From Methanomicrobiales archaeon (lineage in GTDB: Archaea > Halobacteriota > Methanomicrobia > Methanomicrobiales > Methanospirillaceae), in assembly GCA_022841205.1 (NCBI GenBank), contig JALHCK010000012.1, forward strand, positions 31,106-95,105: a stretch of DNA of 64,000 bases, written 5' to 3'. The position numbers were made by a program, and so were the translations under genes. The notes under the pieces are model-generated. The model saw nothing but the letters and a program-made list of their open reading frames with translations, was not told the origin of the DNA and did not search any database. The stretch's first letter is position 1; the number at the start of each line of letters is the position of its first letter. This document shows positions 1-8,097 of this stretch, one piece after another.

Positions 1-259
1 AGTAGTACTTGGGCGTGTCGAACCTCTTGTGGGCGATATCGATGGTGATACCTCTCTCACGCTCTTCCTTGAGGTTATCCATGACCCAGGCGAACTCGAA
101 GGTCGCCTTTCCCTTTGTCTCTGCCTCTTTACGGTAGCCCTCAATGATATGAGGAGGTACGGCTCCGGTCTCGAACATGAGTCGTCCTACCATTGTCGAC
201 TTCCCATGGTCGATGTGTCCGATAACCGCCAGGTTAAGGTGGGGCTTCTCAGCTGCCAT
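1..259 (-). CDS. tuf: Translation elongation factor 1-alpha, N-terminal part (partial gene)
   Basis: The first 86 codons of EF-1alpha, the GTPase that delivers aminoacyl-tRNA to the ribosomal A site in the cytoplasm. The start reads [20 protein letters not shown], with the G1 P-loop GHIDHGKST near residues 14-22, and RGITIDIAH, the switch-I/G2 region, near residues 71-79. The gene runs off the left edge, so the other G motifs and domains II and III are not seen. GGAGG lies 4-8 bases before the ATG on the minus strand, a strong ribosome-binding site that supports this start. Confidence 0.96.
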   Translation of the reverse strand, partial: MAAEKPHLNLAVIGHIDHGKSTMVGRLMFETGAVPPHIIEGYRKEAETKGKATFEFAWVMDNLKEERERGITIDIAHKRFDTPKYY

Positions 260-432
260 AAACATTCCTCCGATAAAGACAAACTGCAGAAGTACAGCCT
301 GTTTACGCGAGTATTATGTATTGGAAAGGGATCCTTATTAATCGTTTCGATGAGCGATATTTGAGTAGTTTTCCCGAAATAACGAGAAAACCGGTATTAT
401 CATATCGTATGGAACGATATCTCCTTTCCATC

Positions 433-735
433 ATGAAGGCCCTTGCAATCACCCGGGACGAAAAGAACGTCCATGCAACCGTTGCGTGTGCTGACGGAGA
501 AGTCTCTGTTTACCGCAATTGCGCGTTCTGTATTCACTGCAAAGGGATCCGGATCCGGGATAAACTTTACCCGTCTCCCCAGGAGACCGCCATGAAAACA
601 AGAGGAGGAGGAGTTACGGGGGACGAAGCGCTGATGAACGCCGCCCTTCAGTTCAACACCCTGGTCGCTTCCGCAACGGCGATAGAGTGCGACGATGACC
701 AGAATACCGGGTTTAAGTCCCGCTACCGGCGGTGA
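433..735 (+). CDS. Small cysteine-containing protein of unknown function
   Basis: A 100-residue ORF that I do not recognise. It starts MKALAITRDEKNVHATVACA and holds a cysteine cluster, NCAFCIHC, that could bind metal. Codon use (GC-rich third positions, few rare codons) looks like real coding sequence. A TATA-like TATTATCATA at about 394-403 lies about 30 bases before the ATG at 433, which would give a leaderless transcript; an in-frame ATG at 409 is the alternative start. Its 3' end overlaps the convergent sulfite-reductase gene by 23 bases, which argues for some caution. An overlapping minus-strand frame (400-900) looks less like protein. Confidence 0.5.
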   Translation: MKALAITRDEKNVHATVACADGEVSVYRNCAFCIHCKGIRIRDKLYPSPQETAMKTRGGGVTGDEALMNAALQFNTLVASATAIECDDDQNTGFKSRYRR

Positions 736-1633
736 CTTCATCGTCGGCGATAACTCCGGGCCTGAAGAGATCCTCTTCGGGGACCTGGTTCCGGATCTCT
801 GCTTTAAAAGCCTCGAATTGCAGGTCGTCCAGTTGATCCGATAGGAGTCTCCCGCTCCACGCTTTCCGGTAAACCCAGGTGACAACCTTTTCAACCACAT
901 CGGCGGCAGCTTTGCCGGTCCGCACCGCTACCAGCTCCCGCCCCATCTTCGGATGCCTCCCCCGGTTACCTCCTACTGTGATGAGGTAGTAGGGACCAGA
1001 CGACTTCAGGAGGTCGTACGGGCATGATCGGATGCAGACTCCACATTCGATGCATTTTGCGCTGTCAAGAACCGATATCCCCTTCTTGATGGCAATAGCA
1101 CCTTCCTTGCAGTATTCAACGCAGGTTCCACATCCGGTACACATTCCCGCGACGCGCATCGGTTCGATCTTCCCAATGATCCCGATCTCGTTGAGCATCG
1201 GGCTTGTGCAGGCGTTCGGGCATCCGGAGACCGCTATCCGCAGTTTCACTGGCATCTCCCTGCCAAAGAGCCTCTGGTCTATCTCCCTGGCAAGTGCAAC
1301 AGCATCGATATTGCCGAAGATACAGCGCTGGTTGCCGGTACAGGCGATGATATTTTTTACCTCCTCCTTTTCAGCTCCAAGCGGGGTGCCATTCGCGGAA
1401 AGATCGCGGGAAATCTCCACGAGCCGTTCCGGAGGCATGTGAGGAAGCTCGATGGTCTGGCGAACCGTGAGCTGTACGCTGTCACCACCATACCGCTCGA
1501 CGATATCTGCGATGCCCCGTAACTGGTCCGGGGACACCATTCCTGCGGGAATGCGGATCCTTACCGTGCAGTATTCCGGGTTCCGCTCAGTAATCACGCC
1601 ACCTTTCTTGTATATTCCAAGATCCTTGAACAT
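713..1633 (-). CDS. Sulfite/nitrite reductase-like siroheme protein with ferredoxin domain
   Basis: A 306-residue protein of the small dissimilatory-sulfite-reductase-like group found in methanogens. An N-terminal ferredoxin-like half domain (about 15-75) is followed by the siroheme-[4Fe-4S] motif, CTGNQRC (C98, C104) and CPNAC (C138, C142). A 2x[4Fe-4S] ferredoxin insert follows with cysteines at 165/168/171/175 and 194/197/200/204. It should be a cytoplasmic multi-electron reductase; the true substrate of these stand-alone proteins is not settled, and sulfite or nitrite reduction is inference from the family. There is no DsrAB partner, F420-binding domain or obvious electron donor nearby. 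The ATG at 1633 is followed by a full-length N-terminus (MFKDLGIYKKGGVITERN). Confidence 0.85.
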   Translation of the reverse strand: MFKDLGIYKKGGVITERNPEYCTVRIRIPAGMVSPDQLRGIADIVERYGGDSVQLTVRQTIELPHMPPERLVEISRDLSANGTPLGAEKEEVKNIIACTGNQRCIFGNIDAVALAREIDQRLFGREMPVKLRIAVSGCPNACTSPMLNEIGIIGKIEPMRVAGMCTGCGTCVEYCKEGAIAIKKGISVLDSAKCIECGVCIRSCPYDLLKSSGPYYLITVGGNRGRHPKMGRELVAVRTGKAAADVVEKVVTWVYRKAWSGRLLSDQLDDLQFEAFKAEIRNQVPEEDLFRPGVIADDEVTAGSGT

Positions 1634-1657
1634 CAGAGAATTGATTCAGGCCCATGC

Positions 1658-2392
1658 CTAAAAAAGTGTGGTTCCTGGAATGATGACCAGGGTGGCAAGA
1701 ACGAGGGCCCGGGTGATTTCCCCGGAGGCACCGACCACATCCCCGTTCACCCCGCCAAAGAGGCGACGGGAGATCGCAAGCAGGGCGGCAGGGACGGCGA
1801 TCATGACCGCCGCGGTGCCTGCAAGTCTGACGGGCGCGAGAGGAAGGAGGATCAGCGGAGCGCACAGGATGAATGAGAGGACCGGGAAATACGGCCGTGA
1901 CGCCCGGTGGAGAACCGAATGTATTCCCTCGTGAAAAGGAGGTCCGTACGCGGTGAGAAATGCCATTGAGAACCTGGCGGCAACCTCAGCGGCTATCAGG
2001 GCGGCCCAGATGATTGGGGACGATGCCAGTGCCGCGAAGGTGATGAGGGTTACGGCCCCTCCTGTGGCTATCCCCCCTGCGCCGACCTGCCGGTCGGTCA
2101 GGGCTTTTTGCCGTCTCTCGCGGTCACCATGGACCATGAGCCCGTCACCCAGGTCGAGCAACCCGTCAAGGTGGTGCGAACCGGTGATGAGGAGGAGAGC
2201 GGCAACCGCGGCTGCCGCGGCAAGGAGAGGTTCTGCGATCCAGAAGACACAGATACAGGCAAAGCCTCCGGTCACGTAGCCGGCGATCGGATAGAGCCAT
2301 GACCAGCGTGCAAACGAACCGATATCTGCCGGTTCCCCCATTGGGAGTATCGTGGTGAACTGGATCAGGGCACGGAGTGGTTTTAGCAACAT
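1658..2392 (-). CDS. cobS: Adenosylcobinamide-GDP ribazoletransferase
   Basis: Cobalamin synthase, an integral membrane enzyme that joins adenosylcobinamide-GDP to alpha-ribazole (or its 5'-phosphate) in the last steps of B12 assembly. The chain of 244 residues has several hydrophobic segments. It carries the family motif ITGSHHLDGLLDLGDGLM with its acidic/His metal-binding residues, and GGVNGDVVGASGEITRALVL near the C-terminus, which matches the second conserved CobS motif. The ATG at 2392 overlaps the end of cobZ by 10 bases, so the two are translationally coupled; the longer ORF upstream only reads through cobZ in another frame. The organism therefore completes its own corrinoids, which methyltransfer in methanogenesis needs. 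Confidence 0.93.
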   Translation of the reverse strand: MLLKPLRALIQFTTILPMGEPADIGSFARWSWLYPIAGYVTGGFACICVFWIAEPLLAAAAAVAALLLITGSHHLDGLLDLGDGLMVHGDRERRQKALTDRQVGAGGIATGGAVTLITFAALASSPIIWAALIAAEVAARFSMAFLTAYGPPFHEGIHSVLHRASRPYFPVLSFILCAPLILLPLAPVRLAGTAAVMIAVPAALLAISRRLFGGVNGDVVGASGEITRALVLATLVIIPGTTLF

Positions 2393-2814
2393 TCGCTGTA
2401 TATGCGGGATGTGCACCCGGCGATGAGCCCCGCGACAGCATCGTCGAGGAACGGCCCGAGCTCCGAGAGGATTCCCGGCTTCTTCTGGTCGTACCTGGTG
2501 AATTCGAACCGGGCATAGGTCCCCCCGATACACTCGGCGATGGCCATGCCGATAATCTCATCGGAGAGCAGGAAGACAGGGTCACCCTGTATCTCCGGAT
2601 CAGCGGACCCAAAGATCTCTTCTTCGAGGAGAATGGCACCGAGCAGGAGAGAAGCGATATTCGGGTCGCAAAGATATTTCCTGATCTTTTCCCGGATGGC
2701 TCCTTCAGCCGATCCTGCGTCCATCCCGTGGGACACATAGAGGACCATGGCGGCGGCGACCATATCCTCAACGGATACCCCCTTTTCCCTGAGACGCTCT
2801 TCGATTCTGAACAT
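2383..2814 (-). CDS. cobZ: Alpha-ribazole phosphatase, archaeal CobZ type
   Basis: A 143-residue protein of the PgpA/YutG-like CobZ family, which in methanogens removes phosphate from alpha-ribazole-5'-phosphate or adenosylcobalamin-5'-phosphate. Seen here: MFRIEERLREKGVSVEDMVA at the start, and a conserved acidic C-terminal half including GPFLDDAVAGLIAGC. The head-to-tail overlap with cobS and the divergent cobT support a B12 role. The start is uncertain: ATG at 2814 is chosen for length, but a GTG at 2856 (VATLIRKPGKDLF...) is in frame. No strong ribosome-binding site is visible for either. Confidence 0.8.
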   Translation of the reverse strand: MFRIEERLREKGVSVEDMVAAAMVLYVSHGMDAGSAEGAIREKIRKYLCDPNIASLLLGAILLEEEIFGSADPEIQGDPVFLLSDEIIGMAIAECIGGTYARFEFTRYDQKKPGILSELGPFLDDAVAGLIAGCTSRIYSECC

Positions 2815-3068
2815 GAGAAAGAGATCTTTTCCGGGTTTCCTTATTAGGGTTGCCACATGAATCCGGGGAAGAATGCACCCCGGAAAAGTAATTCCCCGTG
2901 AACCCTGGCTGCTTTGGGGCCCGATCCTATTAGCGGATGTCCTTTCCGTTTGTCGGACGAACTGCGGCATCCTCCTCATCTACCCTCTCAATCGGGAATC
3001 CGGCCATGTTACCAGCGGGAAGGATAGCTTGATACTCCGCAACGTACGAGGTATCAGGGAAGGTCCGC

Positions 3069-4079
3069 ATGCCATTTGTCTCCACGAATCCGGATATACT
3101 CCCCCAGAGGCCTGTGTTTGCCAGCATCCTCTCAAATACCCTCCTTTCCATGGTCCCCGGGATCTCGGGGGCGGGGACGACCCCGGAAAAGACCCTGTTT
3201 ACCCCCGTCCTTGATGCGGAACTGATCGCTGAAGGGTCGATATCGAGCATGCCGGTCAGGCCAAATACCCCGACCGGGTGCCCGACTCCGGCATCCATCA
3301 CCCGGGCCATCATGGAAATGATCGGGCTCTCCCCTCTCTTCATCAATGCCGGTCTCGCGCACCGCCCGACTGTGCCCTGTCTCGATGTGTATGGAATCCC
3401 GGGCGATGATCCCCGGTTCGGTGATGCCGTGCCTGCGGCTGAACTTCTTTTCAACCGGGGTAAATCGCTCGGCACATTTCTTGGGCAGGTCTCCGATCTC
3501 GTCGTCCTCGGTGAGTGCGTTCCCGGGGGCACCACCACTTCGCTCTGCGTGCTCCGGGCGCTTGGGTATCCGGCCCGCGTAAGCAGCAGTTTCATCGAGA
3601 ACCCGGTATCCATGAAGGAGGAGGTGTGGAGGATCGTTTCGGAGAGGATTTCCGAATCGGGGATCTCCTCGCCGTTGGACGCGGTGAGAATCGGGGGCGA
3701 CCCCATGATCGCGGTGGGGGCGGGGATCGCTGCGAGCTACCCCGGTCACCTTATCCTTGCCGGGGGGACCCAGATGCTCTCGGTCGCCGCGGTGGTGCGG
3801 GCAATGGGGAGACCGGTGCCCCGCATCGCCACCACCTGCTATGTGAGGGACGACGCCTCGGCGAACTTTGAGGAGATAGCGGACCTTATCGGATCAGAGA
3901 CATTCTACATCGATCCCGGGTTCGGGGAACTCGGGCATTCCGGTCTTGCCCGGTACTGTATTGGAGAGGTCAAGGAAGGAATGGGTGCAGGTGGGGCTAT
4001 GCTGCTCGCCTATCTGCTGGGCCACAGCCCTGCCGCAATCCGCAGGAAGATTCTTGAATTTGCCCATGCCTACTCCTGA
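3069..4079 (+). CDS. cobT: Archaeal CobT-type nicotinate-nucleotide-dependent phosphoribosyltransferase
   Basis: A 336-residue member of the archaeal CobT family, which activates the lower-ligand base of cobamides to alpha-ribazole phosphate using nicotinate mononucleotide. Family hallmarks visible are the N-terminal MVPGISGAGTTPEKTLFTPV, the central VVLGECVPGGTTTSLCVLRALG, AGGTQMLSVAAVVRAMG, and the glycine-rich C-terminal GMGAGGAMLLAYLLG. The ATG at 3069 is the first start after an in-frame TGA at 3031-3033, and GGGAAGG lies just upstream. It is divergent from cobZ-cobS, and together the three cover nucleotide-loop assembly. Confidence 0.92.
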   Translation: MPFVSTNPDILPQRPVFASILSNTLLSMVPGISGAGTTPEKTLFTPVLDAELIAEGSISSMPVRPNTPTGCPTPASITRAIMEMIGLSPLFINAGLAHRPTVPCLDVYGIPGDDPRFGDAVPAAELLFNRGKSLGTFLGQVSDLVVLGECVPGGTTTSLCVLRALGYPARVSSSFIENPVSMKEEVWRIVSERISESGISSPLDAVRIGGDPMIAVGAGIAASYPGHLILAGGTQMLSVAAVVRAMGRPVPRIATTCYVRDDASANFEEIADLIGSETFYIDPGFGELGHSGLARYCIGEVKEGMGAGGAMLLAYLLGHSPAAIRRKILEFAHAYS

Positions 4080-4119
4080 AAAGAGGCCTTATTACTACCG
4101 CTGATCAACTGATCAGGGA

Positions 4120-4281
4120 ATGCTCCCGATGTGTGTGGTCAACACTTACGGGCACCTCCCGGTCCTGCATATGCCCCGGATCCTCGGAATCGATGCCCGG
4201 ATGATACCGGAAACCATCCCTCCTCGCGAGGAGGCAACCGCATCACCCTCGGATGCGGGTCGTCATAACGGATATCCATGA
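4120..4281 (+). CDS. Possible small upstream ORF coupled to the cysteine-cluster gene
   Basis: A 53-codon ORF starting MLPMCVVNTYGHLPVLHMPR that I do not recognise. It would be missed by length filters. Its TGA overlaps the next gene's ATG in an ATGA arrangement, as in true translational coupling, and an AGGGA sits directly before its ATG. It has no visible domain, signal or membrane segment. It may be a short leader peptide, or a chance ORF in a 200-base gap; only conservation in relatives would decide. Confidence 0.28.
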   Translation: MLPMCVVNTYGHLPVLHMPRILGIDARMIPETIPPREEATASPSDAGRHNGYP

Positions 4282-4805
4282 CAGAGCGAAACACCCTTGC
4301 CCGACAGGTTCATGATACCGGCTTTTCGTGCACCCGGTGCGGTGAATGCTGTAGCGGGACGGACAACCTGGTCATGCTGTCGCCCGAAGAGATCGGGTGG
4401 CTTGCAGAAGAAACCGGGCTTGAACCTGAAAAAATCGCCACGCCCTATCCCGAGCATGTCGAGACCAGGGACGGAGGGAGTATCACGTTCGAATGGGCGG
4501 TCAGGAAACACGGGTCAGGGTGCAGGTTTTTTTCCATGGGATCCTGTAGCGCTTATGCGGCACGGCCCTGGATATGCCGGACGTACCCTTTCATGCTAGA
4601 CAACGGGCGTCTCGTTGTATCACCCTGCCCCGGTATCGGGGGGAAAATGTCCTGGGAGGAAGCATGGGATCTTGCAGGGTTGCTCCTTGAACGGAGAAGA
4701 GCTGAACAGACCGAGGAGGAGAAGGTCCGTCACGTCCTTTCGGCATGCAGAATTCCAGCCGGATGCCGGGTTCTCATAGATGGCAGAGGAGTGAAGGTGC
4801 TCTGA
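4278..4805 (+). CDS. YkgJ-family cysteine-cluster protein
   Basis: A 175-residue protein of the YkgJ/CxxCxxCC family, putative zinc- or iron-cluster-binding cytoplasmic proteins of unknown exact role. Seen: FSCTRCGECC with C18, C21, C24 and C25 near the N-terminus, then the second motif, a Cys-rich stretch ending SAYAARPWICRTYPFM, typical of the family. The stop codon overlaps the start of the TraB gene by one base (TGATG), so the two should be co-translated. Confidence 0.85.
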   Translation: MTERNTLARQVHDTGFSCTRCGECCSGTDNLVMLSPEEIGWLAEETGLEPEKIATPYPEHVETRDGGSITFEWAVRKHGSGCRFFSMGSCSAYAARPWICRTYPFMLDNGRLVVSPCPGIGGKMSWEEAWDLAGLLLERRRAEQTEEEKVRHVLSACRIPAGCRVLIDGRGVKVL

Positions 4806-6001
4806 TGAGCGAAATACGGATTATCGGTACCGCACACGTCTCAAGCGAGAGCATTGCCGAGGTCCGCGAGGCCATCACCAGCTTTTCTCCTGATGTGGTC
4901 GCCGTTGAGCTCGATCCTGGCCGGTATGCCGCCTTAAAAAAGCAGGTGCAGGAAGCATCGGTCACCGATGTGCTTGAAGCAAAGACCTTCACCCAGCTCC
5001 TTGTCCAGTGGCTCCTTGCTTACCTCCAGCGGAGAATCGGGCTCGATGTGGGGGTGGAGCCCGGGGCGGAGATGAAGGCGGCAATCGAGGACGCAGAAGC
5101 GCGGGAAATCAGGGTCGCCCTGATCGATCGTGATATCCGGATCACGCTCCGACGGTTCTGGCGCTCGCTCTCGCTTGTCGAGAAAATAAAGATGTTCTAT
5201 GCCCTGGCGGTCTCTATTGCCTCCATGGACGGGGAGGAGATCGACATCGAGGAGTTGAAAAAACAGGACGTTATTTCTGCGGCCATGGAGGAATTCCGGA
5301 AGTTCTCCCCCAACGGTGCCCGGGCGCTCATCGATGAGCGGGACGCATACCTCGCCCACCAGATAATCGGGCTTTCCAACCAGTTCGACCGTATCCTGGT
5401 GGTAATCGGGGCCGGTCATCAGGAAGGGGTGAACCGGTACCTGGCGGATCCGGCTTCACTCCCCTCCATACCGGCGCTCACCGCCGATATAAAGTCCCGT
5501 CCCTGGGGGTTAATCTTCGGGGGGATTGTCACCTTTCTCTTCATATTCCTGCTGGTTGCCATCGGGTTTTCAGGGGTTGGAATCGAGATCCTGTTCACCG
5601 CGCTCGTGTACTGGGTGCTCATCCACGGCCTGCTGACCGCCGCCTTCACGCTCATAGCCCGTGGGCACCCGCTCTCGGCTGCCACCGGCTTTGCCGTGTC
5701 CTGGTTCACGGCATTAAACCCGCTCATCGCCGCGGGATGGTTCGCTGCTATCGTCGAGGCAAAGATTAGAAAGCCGGCGCCATCGGATTACAGGAAGATC
5801 TTTGAGGCAGAGACGCTCACCGACATGATGCGGGTACCGCTCTTCAGGATCGTCCTTGTCGCCGCACTGGCAAATGTCGGGAGCACGCTTGGGACGATCA
5901 TCTATTTCCTCTTCATCTTCCCCATCCTTGGCATCGATCCCGGGCTTCTCATCAGCGAAGGGATTGGGAATATGATGGGTGCTATCCAGAACATCCTGTA
6001 A
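4805..6001 (+). CDS. TraB-family membrane protein
   Basis: A 398-residue protein with an N-terminal TraB/GumN-like domain (about 1-215): RIIGTAHVSSESIAEVREAI is the family's conserved GTAHVS motif, with ELDPGRY following, and GAGHQEGV closes the domain. Four to five hydrophobic segments follow in the C-terminal half (from about 240), so it sits in the membrane. The bacterial relative limits pheromone activity and the fold resembles Tiki-type metalloproteases; the archaeal function is unknown. The start at 4805 overlaps the preceding stop; a longer in-frame start would lie inside the upstream gene. Confidence 0.85.
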   Translation: MSEIRIIGTAHVSSESIAEVREAITSFSPDVVAVELDPGRYAALKKQVQEASVTDVLEAKTFTQLLVQWLLAYLQRRIGLDVGVEPGAEMKAAIEDAEAREIRVALIDRDIRITLRRFWRSLSLVEKIKMFYALAVSIASMDGEEIDIEELKKQDVISAAMEEFRKFSPNGARALIDERDAYLAHQIIGLSNQFDRILVVIGAGHQEGVNRYLADPASLPSIPALTADIKSRPWGLIFGGIVTFLFIFLLVAIGFSGVGIEILFTALVYWVLIHGLLTAAFTLIARGHPLSAATGFAVSWFTALNPLIAAGWFAAIVEAKIRKPAPSDYRKIFEAETLTDMMRVPLFRIVLVAALANVGSTLGTIIYFLFIFPILGIDPGLLISEGIGNMMGAIQNIL

Positions 6002-6110
6002 TTTTTAACAGGGATATCGCATCTCAGATTTTCATTTTGTGTTTCCAGCGGTTTTTCCCGAACGGAAAGTATTTGGCCGCGCTGATGCCAGAAACTCCTC
6101 GTGAGTTGCC

Positions 6111-7052
6111 ATGCATCCATCCCTGTTGCTCACTCTGGTCTGCTGCCTTGTGGTTACCATTGCGACGGCGACAGCGTCCGTGGGAACCATCCCCCTCTCG
6201 GGGACCGTTTTCATTGGCGAATCCGGCATCGATATTTCCGGCACCGGTGTCACAGCCGGATCAGCCATCACCTGGTATGGTACCGGTGGGACCGTCGGCG
6301 TGACACCTCAGGCAACGGTATTTGTCACCGATCCCGCAAACTTCTACGTATCGCCAGTGCTCTTCCAGGGAAAGACCGGTCCCTGGTTCACCGGGCCGGG
6401 CACCGCCCCGGCATTCTATGTCCAGGAACCCAGGATCTCGCTCCGGGTCTTTGATGAGACCGCCGGCTTCGAGATCACCCCTTCCGCGGTCTGGGTGCCC
6501 AGGGGAGATGCGGTCGGGTTCCAGGTCGATACAACGGTATTTGTCATGGCACACCGCCCAGGTTCCCCCGGTGCACCTGTCACCATCAGGATTCGCGGGC
6601 CAGACGGGATCGGGTATTCCGTTGTTGATGGCTTCCCGCTCGAAGACATCCTTATCAATTCGCCAAACCACCGGACCGGGCCGGTATGGTCTACCGGAAA
6701 TTACGGGAGCGGTAACTATACGGTATGGGTCGAGAGCACCGGAAACGATATGAACGATAACTACCCCCGCGATGGGCAGACCATATCTGCAACGGTGACC
6801 TTCCTGCTTCAAAGTACAAACCCGCTCATAACTCCCACAACTGCTGCCACAACCATCGCCACGACCACCCCCCTCACCACATCATCCACGGTTTCGGACA
6901 CCACCCTCCCAACACCTTTTCCCACGACCCTGCTCACCACTCCTGCAACCGTCCCGACCACCCTGGCACCAACACCCATGCCCGGTTTTGGTATCGGTGC
7001 AGCCCTCCTCGCCCTGGCTGCAGGATTGATCGCGGTGCGGGTCCGGAAATGA
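6111..7052 (+). CDS. Secreted S-layer-type glycoprotein with PGF-CTERM tail
   Basis: A 313-residue surface protein. A signal peptide (1-23, LLLTLVCCLVVTIATATA) is followed by an S-layer-like domain with the motifs GTVFIGESGIDISGTGV and FYVSPVLFQGKTGPWF, which match the DUF3821/Methanomicrobiales S-layer family. A Thr-rich, likely O-glycosylated stalk follows (about 240-285), then PMPGFGIGAALLALAAGL and a basic end. The last part is a PGF-CTERM sorting signal, which in archaea is processed by archaeosortase A and exchanged for a lipid anchor. The gene stands alone. It is shorter than main S-layer proteins, so it may be an accessory cell-surface protein. Confidence 0.82.
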   Translation: MHPSLLLTLVCCLVVTIATATASVGTIPLSGTVFIGESGIDISGTGVTAGSAITWYGTGGTVGVTPQATVFVTDPANFYVSPVLFQGKTGPWFTGPGTAPAFYVQEPRISLRVFDETAGFEITPSAVWVPRGDAVGFQVDTTVFVMAHRPGSPGAPVTIRIRGPDGIGYSVVDGFPLEDILINSPNHRTGPVWSTGNYGSGNYTVWVESTGNDMNDNYPRDGQTISATVTFLLQSTNPLITPTTAATTIATTTPLTTSSTVSDTTLPTPFPTTLLTTPATVPTTLAPTPMPGFGIGAALLALAAGLIAVRVRK

Positions 7053-7108
7053 CCACCCTGATATCCTGCAAAGAAACCATTTTTTCTCTCCGCGGGTAAG
7101 GAAATACC

Positions 7109-7615
7109 ATGAACGTTGGAACCACCATCATCAAGTGCCGCCACAGCGTCCGGTCGTTCAAACCAACCCCTGTTGAAGACCAGGTCATCCGGGATGTCCT
7201 CGAATGTGCACGCCAGGCTCCTACAGCGATGAACAAGCAGCCCTGGCTCATCGGAGTTATACGTGAACAAGCCCTCCTGAAGCAGATCGCCGATCTCACA
7301 GACCACGGGAAGTTCATCGCCGATGCCGCAGTCTGTTTCGCAGTTTTCGGAGAGCGCGATGCGAAATACTACCTCGAGGACTGCTGTGCGGCGACCGAGA
7401 ACATCATCATTGCTCTCCAGTCCTATGGAGTGGGTTCCTGCTGGGTGGCTGGTGAAAAGAAGCCCTATGCTCCAGAGGTCGTGAACCTCCTTAAAGTCCC
7501 GGAGAAATATACCCTGGTCTCGCTCATCCCGGCCGGATATCCCGCCGATATCGTCCTCCAGAAAAAAAAGGACCTGGATACGATCACGTTCTTCGAGACC
7601 TTCGAACAGGGATAA
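7109..7615 (+). CDS. Nitroreductase-family flavoprotein
   Basis: A 168-residue FMN-dependent nitroreductase-fold enzyme. The N-terminal KCRHSVRSFKPTPV holds the Arg-Arg-Ser-type FMN phosphate site, APTAMNKQPW the next conserved stretch, and GVGSCWVAG the C-terminal FMN-binding region. Such proteins use NAD(P)H or F420H2 to reduce nitro compounds, quinones or flavins; the natural substrate is not deducible. It is a short, single-domain form. It lies upstream of the superoxide reductase, which has its own promoter, so a redox-stress link is only suggestive. Confidence 0.87.
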   Translation: MNVGTTIIKCRHSVRSFKPTPVEDQVIRDVLECARQAPTAMNKQPWLIGVIREQALLKQIADLTDHGKFIADAAVCFAVFGERDAKYYLEDCCAATENIIIALQSYGVGSCWVAGEKKPYAPEVVNLLKVPEKYTLVSLIPAGYPADIVLQKKKDLDTITFFETFEQG

Positions 7616-7651
7616 CGTATCCCCATCCCCAAAAGGCTGCTTTCAACAAAA

Positions 7652-7661
7652 CTTATTTATT
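7652..7661 (+). promoter_or_regulatory. TATA box of the superoxide reductase gene
   Basis: CTTATTTATT preceded by an A-rich BRE-like AACAAAA. It lies about 40 bases before the chosen ATG at 7698, giving a short leader that includes the GGTGA ribosome-binding site. Confidence 0.55.
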
Positions 7662-7697
7662 TTCTGCAGGTTCAGTCCGAAGTGGTGAACTTTGAGT

Positions 7698-8078
7698 ATG
7701 GAAATAAAGGATCTCGGATCGATCATCTACGGGTTTGACACGGCAGCAGGGGAAGCGCTCGGCAAGCGCGAGAGCCATACCCCGAAAATTGATGCACCGG
7801 TGAAAGCAAAACCCGATGAGACAATCACCGTGAAGGTCTCTGTTGGCCCTCACCCGAACACCGTCGAACATTCCATCCGCTGGATAGCGATCTTTTTCTA
7901 TGAGGAGGGGAGGGCATTTAACCCGGTGACCCTGGCCAAGGTCTCCTTCAATGCACCAACCACCGAACCTGAAATCACCCTGAAGGTCAGGCTCCCCCGG
8001 AGCGGAGTCATCCATGCCCTCGAGTACTGCAACCTTCACGGGCTCTGGTCCGGGAAAAAAGAAATCACTATCGCTTAA
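7698..8078 (+). CDS. Superoxide reductase, class II (neelaredoxin type), lacking the usual active-site lysine
   Basis: A 126-residue single-domain superoxide reductase that reduces superoxide to peroxide at a mononuclear iron site without making oxygen, a typical defence of anaerobes. All five iron ligands are present: H27, H52, H58, C111 and H114 (in HPNTVEH and CNLHGLW). The conserved Glu-Lys-His loop reads E25-S26-H27, so the catalytic lysine that normally steers superoxide is replaced by serine. Start: ATG at 7698 with GGTGA nine bases before it; a TTG two codons upstream is less likely. There is no N-terminal desulforedoxin domain. Confidence 0.9.
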   Translation: MEIKDLGSIIYGFDTAAGEALGKRESHTPKIDAPVKAKPDETITVKVSVGPHPNTVEHSIRWIAIFFYEEGRAFNPVTLAKVSFNAPTTEPEITLKVRLPRSGVIHALEYCNLHGLWSGKKEITIA

Positions 8079-8097
8079 TTTTTTTCTTTTCCAGCAC

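Noticed and set aside
2937..3033. Longer start for cobT at ATG 2937
   Set aside because: The frame has a TGA at 3031-3033.
2930..3706. Minus-strand ORF antisense to cobT
   Set aside because: The plus strand carries all CobT motifs.
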